Assembly: GCF_900103225.1 (NCBI RefSeq)
Contig: NZ_FNJH01000001.1
Coordinates: forward strand, 1,019,378-1,083,377
Length of the DNA stretch: 64,000 bases
Reading direction: 5' to 3'
Source of the DNA: Pseudomonas congelans
GTDB lineage: Bacteria; Pseudomonadota; Gammaproteobacteria; Pseudomonadales; Pseudomonadaceae
The position numbers were made by a program, and so were the translations under genes. A model generated the notes under the pieces. That model was not told where the DNA came from and did no database searches. It saw nothing but the letters and a program-made list of their open reading frames with translations. Below, piece by piece: positions 11,701 through 18,850 of the stretch (its first letter is position 1; each line of letters starts with the position of its first letter).

Positions 11701-14700
11701 CCGGCGATCTGGTTCGCTGGCGTGCCGACGGTAATCTGGACTATCTGGGTCGCAATGACGATCAGGTGAAAATCCGTGGTTTCCGCGTTGAACTGGGTGA
11801 GATCGAAGCACGCCTGGCCGAGCACACCGAGGTCCGCGAAGCCGTGGTGCTGTGCCGTCAGGATGTGCCCGGAGACAAGCGTCTGGTGGCCTATTTTACG
11901 GCGCAGCAGCCCGAAACCGTGCTCGACATTGAGTACCTGCGCAGCCACCTGCAAGGCACATTGCCGGACTACATGGTGCCGGCAGCCTACGTGCAGCTCG
12001 ATGCGCTGCCGCTGACCGCCAACGGCAAGCTTGATCGCAAGGCCCTGCCAGTGCCTGATGCGCAATCGTTGATCAGTCGTGGTTACGAAGCACCGCAAGG
12101 CGAGGTCGAAGCGGCGCTGGCCGGGATCTGGGCTGAAGTGCTGCAGGTCGAGCGGGTTGGCCGCAACGATAACTTCTTCGATCTGGGCGGGCATTCCCTG
12201 CTGGCCATGCGCATGGTGTCTCAAGTGCGCCAGCAGTTGGGCGTGGAATTGCCGCTGGGCGAGCTGTTTGCGCTCGGTGAACTGGCAGCGGTGGCCGCAG
12301 CGCTGAATGGCGTGGCCCGCAGTGAACTGACAGCGATCCTGCCGGTGAAGCGTGATCAGCCGATGCCATTGTCCTTCGCCCAGCAAAGGTTGTGGTTCCT
12401 GGCACAGATGGACGGCGGTAACGAAGCCTATAACATCCCGATGGCGCTGAGCCTCGGGGGTGCGCTCGACGTCACCGCCCTGACGCGAGCCCTGGCGCGT
12501 ATCGTCGAACGCCATGAAACCCTGCGCAGCCGATTCGTCACCCGCGAAGGCGCTGCGCACGTGCTGTTCATGCCCTCCTGCGCAGACGTCGGGTTGTCTG
12601 TCGAAGACATTCGTCATGCGCCCCATCGCCTGGAAGAGTGCATTCGGACCGAGGCGGTCGCACCGTTCGATCTGGCTGAGGGACCGCTGATTCGCGCTCA
12701 TTTGCTGCAAGTGGCCGACGACCGTCATGTGCTGCTGATGACTGTGCACCATATCGTCGCCGATGGCTGGTCGATGGGCGTGCTGAGCCAGGAACTGCTG
12801 GCGCTGTACCCGGCGTTCTGCCAGGGACAGCCCGATCCACTGCCACCTCTGGCGCTCCAGTACGCCGATTACGCGGTATGGCAACGTCGCTGGCTCTCCG
12901 GTGAACGCCTGCAACATCAGGCGGCCTACTGGCATCAGGCGCTGGAGGGCGCGCCGACGCTGCTCACGCTGCCGACTGACCGGCCACGTCCGGCGCAGCA
13001 GGACTTCGCCGGTGCCAGCCTTGCAGTGCAACTGAACCCACGCCTGGCGGCAGATTTGCGCCAACTGGCACAACGTCAGGGCGTCACGCTGTACATGGCG
13101 CTGATGGCCGCCTGGGCAACGACACTCACGCGTCTTTCGGGTCAGGCCGAAGTGGTGGTTGGCAGCCCGGTGGCAGGGCGAGGCCGTACCGAGCTGGAAG
13201 ACCTGATCGGCCTGTTCGTCAACACCCTGGCGGTGCGCATCGATACCTCGGGCAATCCGAGCGGCGAGGCGCTGCTGGCCCGGGTCAAGGCCCGCGTGCT
13301 GGAAACACAGGAACATCAGGACCTGCCGTTCGAGCAGGTTGTAGAAGTCGTTCGCCCGACACGCAGCCTGGCCCATCCGCCTTTGTTCCAGAACACGCTG
13401 AACTGGATGCCGGGCCAACACGCCAACGATTCGCTTGGCGACCTGCGAGTGGAGCCGGTCGAGCAGATCAATCAGGTGTCCAAATTCGACCTTTCGCTGA
13501 ACCTGAGCGAGCAGGGCGAGACGCTGGTCGGTACGCTGGACTACGCCACAGCGCTGTTCGACGAAACCACAGCGCAACGGTATCTCGGCTATTTCCTGCA
13601 AATCCTCGAAACCCTGGCGACTGATGAGCAGACGCATCTCGATCGCATCACGCTGGTCGGCGAAGAGGAACGCCGTTACCTGCTGGAAACGCTCAATACG
13701 ACGGTGCTGGCGCAGGTTAATGACGAGCAGACCGTGCACGCCATGATCGAAGCCCGGGCAGTCAGCGCACCTGAAAGTGTCGCAGCACAGGTGGGTGAGC
13801 ATTGTCTGCACTATGGCGAGATGAACCATCGTGCCAACGCCCTGGCCCATCACCTGATCAGTCTCGGCGTAGGTGTCGATGATCGCGTGGCGGTCATGGC
13901 CTGTCGCGGGCTGGACACGCTGGTGGCCATGCTCGCTGTCCTCAAGGCTGGTGCAGGCTACGTCCCGGTCGATCCGTCGCACCCTGACGAGCGCATTGCC
14001 TATCTGCTGACCGACAGCGCACCCAAAGTGCTGCTGACCCAGCAGGCCCTGATGAGCCGTGTGCCGGAAACGGCTGTGCCGGTCATCGCCTTCGACCGCC
14101 CCGAATGGCCGCAACGCCTGGACAACCCGCAGGTGGCAGGGCTCAACCCCACGCATCTGGCGTACGTGATCTACACCTCCGGCTCCACGGGCCAGCCAAA
14201 GGGCGTGATGGTCGAGCACCGCACCCTCGGTAACCTGATCGACTGGCATTGTCAGACCTTCGATCTGCAGGCTGGCAGCCATACCGCCAGCGTCGCTGGC
14301 TTCGGCTTCGACGCCATGGCCTGGGAAGTCTGGCCGGCGCTGTGTGCCGGGGCGACCCTGCACCTGCCGCCTGCGGACGTGAGCAATGAGCAAATCGATG
14401 CGCTGCTCGACTGGTGGATCGCCCAGCCGCTGCAGGTGGCTTTCCTGCCGACGCCGGTCGCCGAATACGCCTTCAGCCGCGGCCTGACTCACCCCACCTT
14501 GCGCACGCTGTTGATCGGTGGCGACCGTCTGCGCCAGTTCCAGCGCGATCCGGGCTTCGCCGTCATCAACAACTATGGCCCGACCGAGGCCACGGTGGTC
14601 GCCACGTCGGGGCGTTTGTTGCCCGACGGTAGTCTCGACATCGGCACACCGATTGCCAATACCCGCGTGTACTTGCTCGACGAGCATCAGCAACTGGTGC

Positions 14701-17700
14701 CATTGGGCGTGGCAGGCGAGCTGTACGTCGCCGGAGAAGGCGTGGCGCGGGGTTACCTGAATCGGACGGAGATGACCGCCGAGCGCTTTCTGCGTGATCC
14801 GTTCCACGCCGACGCGCGGATGTACCGCACCGGCGACCTGGCACGCTGGAACGCCGACGGCACTCTCGACTACCTTGGGCGTAACGATGATCAGGTGAAG
14901 ATTCGCGGCGCGCGCATCGAACTGGGCGAGATCGAAGCGCAGCTAAGCCGGTTGCCGGGTATCGAAGAAGCGCTGGTGCTGGCCCGAGAGGACGAACCGG
15001 GCCAGCCAAGGCTGGCGGCGTATTTCATCGAGCGCGACGTTTCGCTGTCTACGCCGGTGTCCGAATTGCGTACTGCCTTGCTGGCGGTGCTGCCGGGCTA
15101 CATGGTGCCCAGCGCCTTCGTGCGTCTGGACGCCTGGCCGCTGACGGCCAATGGCAAGGTTGACCGCAAGGCCCTGCCCATGCCGGATCGCGAGGCGCTT
15201 CCGGATCGGGACTACGAGGCACCCCAGGGGCCAGTGGAAACGGCCGTGGCCGAGATCTGGAGTTCATTGCTGCATGTCGAGCAGGTGGGGCGTCATGACC
15301 ACTTCTTCGAGCTGGGCGGGCACTCGCTGCTGGCCGTCAACCTGATCGCGCAAATGCGCCGTCAGGGGCTTGATGCCGATATTCGCACCCTGTTCACACA
15401 GCCGACGCTGGCCGCGCTGGCTGCTTCCGTTGGGGGCGTAAATGAAATAACAGTTCCGGAAAATGCCATCCCGGAGGACTGCACGCGCATCACGCCGGAG
15501 CTGCTGCCGCTGGCCGATCTCGATCAGGCCGCTATCGACCTCATTGTTGCCAATGTGCCCGGCGGCGTGGCGAATGTTCAGGATATCTACCCGCTGGCGC
15601 CACTGCAGGAGGGGATTCTCTACCACCACCTGGCTGCCGAACAAGGCGACCCGTACGTCCTGCAAACAGTATTCGAGACTACTGACCGCACGCGTCTGAA
15701 CGCCTTTGTCGATGCCTTGCAAAGCGTGATTGATCGCCACGACATCCTGCGCACTGCCGTGCTTTGGCAAGGCCTGGAAACACCGGTGCAGGTGGTCTGT
15801 CGTCAGGCTCGGCTGTTGCCGGAACAGGTCGAACTCGACCCGTTCGAGGGGCCGATCATGGCGCAGCTGCAACAGCGCTTCGACCCTCGCCATTCGCGGC
15901 TGGACATGGGCCAGGCACCCCTTATGCGGCTGATCTTCGCCGAAGACCGGCACAACCAGCGTTGTGCGGCGATCCTGCTGTTCCATCACATGGTCCTCGA
16001 CCATACAGCGATGGAGATTGTGCTCCACGACATGCAGGCGCACCTGCTGGGACAGACTGACCAACTCGAAGTCGCCATTCCGTATCGCAACTATGTGGCT
16101 CAGGCTCGCCTGGGTGTAAGCCGCGAGGCCCATGAAGCGTTTTTCCGCGAATTGCTTGCTGACATTAACGAACCGACGCTGCCGTTCGGCCTGCTGGATG
16201 TGCAAGGAGATGGCCGCGACGTTGAAGAAAGCAGCCTGACACTGGACCGGCAGTTGAACAGGCGCTTGCGCGCCCAGGCTCGGCAGTTGGGGGTAGGCGC
16301 CGCGAGTCTGATGCACCTGGCGTGGGCTCAGGTACTGAGTCAGGTATCGGGCAGGCACACCGTGGTATTCGGCACCGTGTTGATGGGCCGCATGCAGAGT
16401 GGCGAAGGTGCCGAGCGGGCGTTGGGCATGTTCATCAATACCTTGCCGCTGCGCGTCGATCTGGCCGGGCAGGGTGCACGGGCCGGCGTACGCGCGACCC
16501 ATGCCCGACTCACCGCATTGCTCGGCCATGAACACGCGCCGTTGGTGCTGGCGCAGCGTTGCAGCGGCGTGGCGGCACCGTTGCCGTTGTTCAGCGCGCT
16601 GCTCAACTACCGCCACAGCAGTGTGGCAGAACCCTCCAACGAGTCGATCGAGGCCTGGCGCGGTATCGACGTACAGAATGGCGAGGAACGCACCAACTAC
16701 CCGTTGACCTTGAACGTCGATGATCAGGGCGACGGTTTCAGATTGTCAGTGCTGGTGACCGGCAAGGTCGGTGCCGGACGAGTCTGCGGGTATATGCAGA
16801 GCGCGCTGGACAATCTGCTTACTGCGCTGGAGCAGTCACCGGACGCTGCGCTCGAAAGCCTGCCGATCCTGCCTGTTGCCGAGCGTGAGCAGTTGCTGGT
16901 GCAGTTCAACGCCACCGAGATGGATTACCCGCAGCAGCAGACCATTCATGGCTTGTTCGAAACGCAGGTCGAGCGCACGCCGCAGGCGCTTGCCGTCGTC
17001 CACGGCGAACAGCGCCTGACCTATCGCGAGCTTAACGAGCAGGCTAACCGTCTGGCGCATGCCTTGCGCAAGCAGGGTGTGCAGCCGGATTCCAGGGTCG
17101 GGATCTGTGTAGAACGCGGCGCGGAAATGGTCGTCGGCTTGCTGGCAATCCTCAAGGCGGGTGGCGGTTACGTGCCGCTGGACCCGGCTTATCCAGCGGA
17201 ACGTATTGCTTACATGTTGCAGGACAGCGCACCGGCTGCCGTGCTGGCGCAGTCGGCAACTGAAGCGTTACTGGCCAACGTTTCGGTGCCGGTCATCAAC
17301 CTTGACCTGGGCAACTGGCAGGACGAATCCATCCAGAATCCACAGGTGCCCGGGCTTACTTGCGCGCATCTGGCGTACCTGATCTACACCTCGGGCTCCA
17401 CCGGCTTGCCGAAAGGCGTGATGATCGAGCACCGCAACACAGTGAACTTCCTCAGTTGGGCGCATACGGCATTCGACGGCTCTGCACTGGAAAAAACCCT
17501 GTTCTCCACCTCACTGAACTTCGACCTTGCGGTCTACGAGTGCTTCGCGCCGCTCACCTCAGGGGGCAGCATCGAGGTGGTCAGGAACGTGCTGGAACTG
17601 CAATACGGCGGGCACGATATCGGCCTGATCAACACCGTGCCGTCGGCGCTCAAGGCGCTGCTGGAAATCAACGCGTTGCCAGAGTCGGTGCATACCGTCA

Positions 17701-18674
17701 ACGTCGCCGGTGAAGCGCTCAAACGCAGTCTGGTGGAAAACCTGTTCGAGAAGACCGGCGTGCAGCGCCTATGCAACCTCTACGGCCCGTCGGAAACCAC
17801 CACTTACTCCAGCTGGGTGGCGATGGATCGCGAACACGGCTTCGCTGCACACATCGGCAAACCGGTCGGCAACACCCGATTTTACCTGCTGGACAGCCAA
17901 CAGCAACCCGTTCCACTGGGCATTGCGGGGGAGATCTACATTGGCGGCGCGGGCGTAGCCCGTGGCTACCTCAACCGTGACGACCTGACTGCCGAACGCT
18001 TCCTCGCGGATCCGTTCAGCCAACAGCCGCAGGCACGCATGTACCGCACCGGCGACCTTGGCCGCTATCTGCCAGACGGCAATATCGAATACCTGGGCCG
18101 TAACGACGACCAAGTGAAGATTCGCGGCTTCCGGATCGAACTGGGCGAGATCGACGCGTGTCTGGCCAGGCATCCTGCCGTCCAGGATGCGGTAGTCACC
18201 GCCCGTGAAGACGTCCCCGGTGAAAAACGCCTGGTGGCGTATTACACGGTCCAGTCCGCGCAAACGGAGCCGGTCATCGACAGCCTGCGCGGCTGGCTGC
18301 TGGGGCAGTTGCCGGCCTACATGGTCCCGGTGGCGTACGTGCGTCTCGACGCATTGCCTCTCACGCCCAACGGCAAACTCGACCGCAAGGCGCTGCCTGA
18401 GCCGGGCGAGGGCGCGTTGACAAGCCGTAGTTATGAAGCCCCGCAAGGCGAGAGGGAAATACTGATCGCCGGTATCTGGCAAGACTTGCTGGGTGTCACG
18501 CAGGTTGGACGGCATGACCACTTTTTCGAGCTGGGCGGCCACTCTCTGCTCGCTGTCAGCCTGATGGAACGCATGCGTCAGGAAGGTTTGGAGGCCGAGG
18601 TCAAGTCGCTGTTCAAACACCCCACCCTCATGGAATACGCAGCAACAACGGAAAGAATGGAGATTGTTCTGTGA
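2640..18674 (+). CDS. sypA: Syringopeptin synthetase A, NRPS modules 1-5
   Basis: A 5344-residue NRPS (5374 if started at 2550). I prefer ATG 2640: GAGAAG ends 6 nt before it and the protein then begins directly with the starter condensation domain (FALTAAQRNIWLDQ). Order by residue: C-starter 4-455, A1 460-955, T1 975-1050; C/E 1066-1540, A2 1547-2060, T2 2076-2150; C/E 2166-2630, A3 2637-3135, T3 3146-3220; LCL 3235-3670, A4 3688-4185, T4 4193-4267; C/E 4278-4747, A5 4757-5255, T5 5268-5340. Specificity residues read Thr, Pro, Val, Val/Leu, Ala, matching syringopeptin residues 1-5 (Dhb-Pro-Val-Val-Ala). The starter C should join a 3-hydroxy fatty acid to residue 1. There is no E or TE domain, so the chain passes to SypB. 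The acidic/hydrophobic tail (ERMEIVL) is a likely docking peptide. The stop overlaps the sypB start by 4 nt, so the two are translationally coupled. The gene length matches the 16.1 kb I recall slightly better with the 2550 start. Confidence 0.95.
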   Translation: MAFALTAAQRNIWLDQMTQGDSPLYNIGGYMEINGPLDSDLFMQAMGLLIEKHDALRMVLLDQRDEEGVPLQSFATSMPMPVTPLDLQGQDDPHQAAEHWVQAQLEQAFKLEGGPLFRMHFLKLEAQRFYFVFYAHHIALDGWSIDGVSKSLSDIYNALCDQHTPDLAAPSYIDFIEDDCQYRGSRRFTLDQAYWLDKYRDIPEPLLVPRPRQAEDQNQLPSRSGHLRYGLARELDQQMEDLALRLNASSFHVFLAVLYVYFTRTYQRDELVIGLPILNRSNASYKKTLGLFTQLSSVRLKFSHDLPFAELVQGIGRAVKQDYRNQRFPVSDLNRLLELRRTERTQLFDLTFSYERQNHLLRFGQATARVVKGSNNHEQTPLAIHLRTNTCDSESWLHFIYNEAFFQHDEIAPLAERLQHVMAQGLANEQRPVHEFSLISKSDHLQMQAWNAAQPHSTENLTIHQQFEDRAAERPDAVALVFEEQTLSYGELNARANQVAHRLLAHGVRPDDRVAICVERGPTMIIGLLGILKSGAGYVPLDPAYPLERLAYTLGDSAPVALLSQQSVRQALPVSEVPVISLDDTDLQDESACNPQVPGLTAANLAYVIYTSGSTGLPKGVMVEHRNVARLFSATADWFGFNEQDVWALFHSFAFDFSVWEIWGALLHGGRLLIVPQLVSRSPEDFYNLVCSAGVTVLNQTPSAFRQLIATQGEHEQAHSLRQVIFGGEALETAMLKPWYARNVNADTQLVNMYGITETTVHVTYYPLQPEDAQRLGASPIGKRIPDLQLYLLDAYGHPLPPGAVGELYVGGAGVARGYLNRDELNATRFLDDPFASAPGARMYRSGDLGRWLPDGSLEYLGRNDEQVKIRGFRIELGEIEAQLSACEGVRDAVVVVREDEPGDKRLVAYVIGTAGQELDATYLREQLRLSLAEHMLPGAFVSLERFPLTANGKLDRKALPLPAAEAYARRQYEAPQGLAETRLAGLWTELLGVEQVGRHDQFFELGGHSMLAVKLIERMREVGLNADVRVLFGQPTLASLAAASGKATDVGAPANRISADCRHITPDMLPLARLTQAQIDRVVATVPGGVSNVQDIYGLVPLQEGILYHHLTSEEGDPYLLRGLLRVNSFEQLLDFTEALQQVIDRHDILRTAVAWEELDEPVQVVWREARLRVEAFLPHPDQGDVATQLQARFDPRRIRMDLHQAPMMRLHYAEDPVDQSWVAVLLFHHLIDDATSLALLGAEIEAFRQGRGEHLPASVPYRNHVAQARLSVSREEHEAFFRDMLADVNEPTLPFGLQDLQGDGGGVDEALLPVEPELAGRLRAHARRLGVSNASLHHLAWAQVVGRLSGRQDVVFGTVLMGRLLSGQGAERALGMFINTLPLRVAAGEQGIQAAVRTTHARLAALVSHEHAPLSLAQGCSDVAAPTPLFSALMNYRHVAVGARTPQETGQTRLWGGVEVLGGEERTNYPLSISVDDLGESFGLTVQAVAGIDARRICGYMHSVLEQLADALDSRPDAPLHSLDWLPPHERRQLLEDFNAFDSAYPQDLLLHQLFEAQAAAQPDSVAVTYEGQQLSYAELNQWANQIAHRLIAAGVGADDRVAICVERSLEMIAGLVGILKAGAGYVPLDPSYPAERLAFMLEDSAPKMLLTQRGLRERFAQASMPIVLLEADARAESGIDGEPATNPQLAGLSARHLAYLIYTSGSTGQPKGVAMPHAPLVNLLHWQITQTVEQRRPKQRTLQFAALGFDVAFQEIFSTLCAGGELSLIHSDIRLDFRRLFKHLCAQRIERLYMPCIALQALAEAMAAETEQPECLLQDVITAGEQLRITERMRQFFARLSDARLHNHYGPTESHVVTALTLDGDPQFWPTLPSIGQPVANTRIYLLDEHMRPVPVGIAGELYIGGASVARGYLNRDDLTAERFIADPFAASDVGNPHTRLYKTGDLGCWQADGRIVYLGRNDDQIKIRGFRIELGEIEARLGQYPGLRDTAVLAREDVPGEKRLVAYFSVQAGQVVPEADQIRVHLQALLPDYMVPAAYVHLEKMPVSPNGKLDRRALPQPSTDAFVSRDYQAPRGDTETTLAALWCEVLSVERVGRQDHFFELGGHSLLAVKLIERMRQVGLSADVRVLFGQPTLAALAAAVGGGIEIEVPANGIPEGCKHITPDMLTLTTLDQASIERIVAGVPGGAANVQDIYPLAPLQEGILYHHIAAEQGDPYLLQATCALRDPAHVRRFAEGLQAMIDRHDILRTALVWEGLEQPLQVALRRVELSMEQITLAPDGGDIVAQLQSRFDPRVCRLDLSRAPLIHLAFAEDSENQRWVAILLFHHIALDHTALDVMSAEMLAHLQGTAAQLPAAMPYRNYVGQARLGVSGEQHEAFFREMLGDVDEPTLPFGLFEVQGDGQGIKEVRHALAPDLCQRLRTQARQLGVSAASLHHLAWARVLGSASGREDVVFGTVLLGRMQSGMGADRALGMFINTLPLRVDVGACTVRQAVRRTHARLTALLGHEHAPLVLAQRCSAVSAASPLFSALLNYRHSPAREASGGDRWAGAQVLGVRERTNYPLSLSVDDQGDGFLLSVQVAAGFDGQRICAYMQTVLSHLVEALESAPDSAVCNLPVVPETEQRQLLVAFNDTARDYPRQQTVHSLFEARVRACPEACAAIHDGVAVSYAELNARANRLARHLLGLGVQPGDSVAILLERSHDLLASQLAVLKCAAVYVPLDINAPVERQAFMIEDSQAHVLLTHSHVSLTTTAQRVDLDVLDLDGLKDTDLALPQSSESVAYIMYTSGSTGIPKGVLVPHRAISRLVINNGYADFNAQDRVAFASNPAFDASTLDVWAPLLNGGCVVVIGQSDLLSPMNFQQLLLEQAVTVLWMTAGLFHQYASGLGEAFSRLRYLIVGGDVLDPAVIGRVLANSPPQHLLNGYGPTEATTFSATYEITSAGNGSVPIGKPVGNSRLYVLDSQGQPVPLGLPGELYIGGQGVARGYLNRDELTLEKFVADPFDSDPEARLYRTGDLVRWRADGNLDYLGRNDDQVKIRGFRVELGEIEARLAEHTEVREAVVLCRQDVPGDKRLVAYFTAQQPETVLDIEYLRSHLQGTLPDYMVPAAYVQLDALPLTANGKLDRKALPVPDAQSLISRGYEAPQGEVEAALAGIWAEVLQVERVGRNDNFFDLGGHSLLAMRMVSQVRQQLGVELPLGELFALGELAAVAAALNGVARSELTAILPVKRDQPMPLSFAQQRLWFLAQMDGGNEAYNIPMALSLGGALDVTALTRALARIVERHETLRSRFVTREGAAHVLFMPSCADVGLSVEDIRHAPHRLEECIRTEAVAPFDLAEGPLIRAHLLQVADDRHVLLMTVHHIVADGWSMGVLSQELLALYPAFCQGQPDPLPPLALQYADYAVWQRRWLSGERLQHQAAYWHQALEGAPTLLTLPTDRPRPAQQDFAGASLAVQLNPRLAADLRQLAQRQGVTLYMALMAAWATTLTRLSGQAEVVVGSPVAGRGRTELEDLIGLFVNTLAVRIDTSGNPSGEALLARVKARVLETQEHQDLPFEQVVEVVRPTRSLAHPPLFQNTLNWMPGQHANDSLGDLRVEPVEQINQVSKFDLSLNLSEQGETLVGTLDYATALFDETTAQRYLGYFLQILETLATDEQTHLDRITLVGEEERRYLLETLNTTVLAQVNDEQTVHAMIEARAVSAPESVAAQVGEHCLHYGEMNHRANALAHHLISLGVGVDDRVAVMACRGLDTLVAMLAVLKAGAGYVPVDPSHPDERIAYLLTDSAPKVLLTQQALMSRVPETAVPVIAFDRPEWPQRLDNPQVAGLNPTHLAYVIYTSGSTGQPKGVMVEHRTLGNLIDWHCQTFDLQAGSHTASVAGFGFDAMAWEVWPALCAGATLHLPPADVSNEQIDALLDWWIAQPLQVAFLPTPVAEYAFSRGLTHPTLRTLLIGGDRLRQFQRDPGFAVINNYGPTEATVVATSGRLLPDGSLDIGTPIANTRVYLLDEHQQLVPLGVAGELYVAGEGVARGYLNRTEMTAERFLRDPFHADARMYRTGDLARWNADGTLDYLGRNDDQVKIRGARIELGEIEAQLSRLPGIEEALVLAREDEPGQPRLAAYFIERDVSLSTPVSELRTALLAVLPGYMVPSAFVRLDAWPLTANGKVDRKALPMPDREALPDRDYEAPQGPVETAVAEIWSSLLHVEQVGRHDHFFELGGHSLLAVNLIAQMRRQGLDADIRTLFTQPTLAALAASVGGVNEITVPENAIPEDCTRITPELLPLADLDQAAIDLIVANVPGGVANVQDIYPLAPLQEGILYHHLAAEQGDPYVLQTVFETTDRTRLNAFVDALQSVIDRHDILRTAVLWQGLETPVQVVCRQARLLPEQVELDPFEGPIMAQLQQRFDPRHSRLDMGQAPLMRLIFAEDRHNQRCAAILLFHHMVLDHTAMEIVLHDMQAHLLGQTDQLEVAIPYRNYVAQARLGVSREAHEAFFRELLADINEPTLPFGLLDVQGDGRDVEESSLTLDRQLNRRLRAQARQLGVGAASLMHLAWAQVLSQVSGRHTVVFGTVLMGRMQSGEGAERALGMFINTLPLRVDLAGQGARAGVRATHARLTALLGHEHAPLVLAQRCSGVAAPLPLFSALLNYRHSSVAEPSNESIEAWRGIDVQNGEERTNYPLTLNVDDQGDGFRLSVLVTGKVGAGRVCGYMQSALDNLLTALEQSPDAALESLPILPVAEREQLLVQFNATEMDYPQQQTIHGLFETQVERTPQALAVVHGEQRLTYRELNEQANRLAHALRKQGVQPDSRVGICVERGAEMVVGLLAILKAGGGYVPLDPAYPAERIAYMLQDSAPAAVLAQSATEALLANVSVPVINLDLGNWQDESIQNPQVPGLTCAHLAYLIYTSGSTGLPKGVMIEHRNTVNFLSWAHTAFDGSALEKTLFSTSLNFDLAVYECFAPLTSGGSIEVVRNVLELQYGGHDIGLINTVPSALKALLEINALPESVHTVNVAGEALKRSLVENLFEKTGVQRLCNLYGPSETTTYSSWVAMDREHGFAAHIGKPVGNTRFYLLDSQQQPVPLGIAGEIYIGGAGVARGYLNRDDLTAERFLADPFSQQPQARMYRTGDLGRYLPDGNIEYLGRNDDQVKIRGFRIELGEIDACLARHPAVQDAVVTAREDVPGEKRLVAYYTVQSAQTEPVIDSLRGWLLGQLPAYMVPVAYVRLDALPLTPNGKLDRKALPEPGEGALTSRSYEAPQGEREILIAGIWQDLLGVTQVGRHDHFFELGGHSLLAVSLMERMRQEGLEAEVKSLFKHPTLMEYAATTERMEIVL
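5835..9090 (+). other. SypA module 2: dual C/E (DATSL variant) - A(Pro) - T
   Basis: The C domain carries the dual C/E mark YHHLTSEEGD and the unusual active site HHLIDDATSL (6327-6356) followed by an EIEA helix. The A domain residues read DVQYIAHVV(K), close to the Pro code. This C domain accepts the acyl-Thr1 intermediate, so it is the candidate site of dehydration to Dhb1. Confidence 0.85.
9135..12305 (+). other. SypA module 3: dual C/E - A(Val) - T
   Basis: The dual C/E has YHHIAAEQGD and active site HHIALDHTAL. The A domain (NPAFDASTLDVW region) reads DALWIGGTF(K), one change from the common Val code DAFWIGGTFK. The carrier (FFDLGGHSLLAMRMV, about 12178) differs from all other carriers in the window and precedes the only LCL domain. 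Confidence 0.85.
12340..15440 (+). other. SypA module 4: LCL - A(Val/Leu) - T
   Basis: This is the only LCL condensation domain seen: LSFAQQRLWFLAQMD at its start and active site HHIVADGWSM near 12747. It should accept an L-residue at Val3. The A domain reads DAWLLGNVV(K), nearer the Leu(1) code DAWFLGNVVK than the usual Val code; SP22 has Val at this position. Its core is nearly identical to that of module 7. Confidence 0.82.
13734..14900 (+). repeat. A-core repeat, copy 1 (module 4)
   Basis: Nearly identical to 23615-24781 at a constant offset of 9881, from the N-terminal part of the A domain to the A8 motif. Similarity drops sharply after GRNDDQVKIRG. Confidence 0.85.
15470..18671 (+). 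other. SypA module 5: dual C/E - A(Ala) - T
   Basis: The dual C/E has YHHLAAEQGD and active site HHMVLDHTAM. The A domain (LNFDLAVYECF region) reads DLYNNALTY(K), one change from the pseudomonad Ala code DLFNNALTYK that I recall. The carrier is followed only by a short tail ending ERMEIVL. Confidence 0.85.
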
Positions 18675-18850
18675 GCATGATCGAGCTGTTGGCATTACTG
18701 GAAGAGAAAGATGTGCAGCTTGCCGTCAAGGGCGACCAACTGGTCGTCAGCGGCAAGCGCCAGTCCCTCACGGAGCCAGCCGTGCTGGCGCTGTTGCGCG
18801 AGAACAAGGCCGCGTTGATCGAGTTGATCAATGCCGGCGAGTATTACAGC
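18671..18850 (+). other. SypB N-terminal TubC-type docking domain
   Basis: The first ~58 residues precede the C domain and follow the TubC_N pattern: a helix (MIELLALLEEKDV), two short strands (VQLAVKGDQLVVSG) and a helical end (VLALLRENKAALIELI). The strand region is basic (VKGD, SGKRQ). It should receive the acidic C-tail of SypA. Confidence 0.8.

Noticed and set aside
12340..13650. Possible separate epimerisation or dehydratase domain in SypA
   Set aside because: The segment begins LSFAQQRLWFLAQMD, has HHIVADGWSM and leads into an A domain, so it is an ordinary LCL condensation domain.
11481..14807. 1108-codon open frame on the minus strand, and similar long antisense frames such as 8727-10457 and 60111-62060
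   Set aside because: They lie fully antisense to sypA or sypC, repeat at each homologous module, are rich in His/Gln/Arg from complementary GC-rich codons, and show no domain. They are shadows of the NRPS codon pattern.
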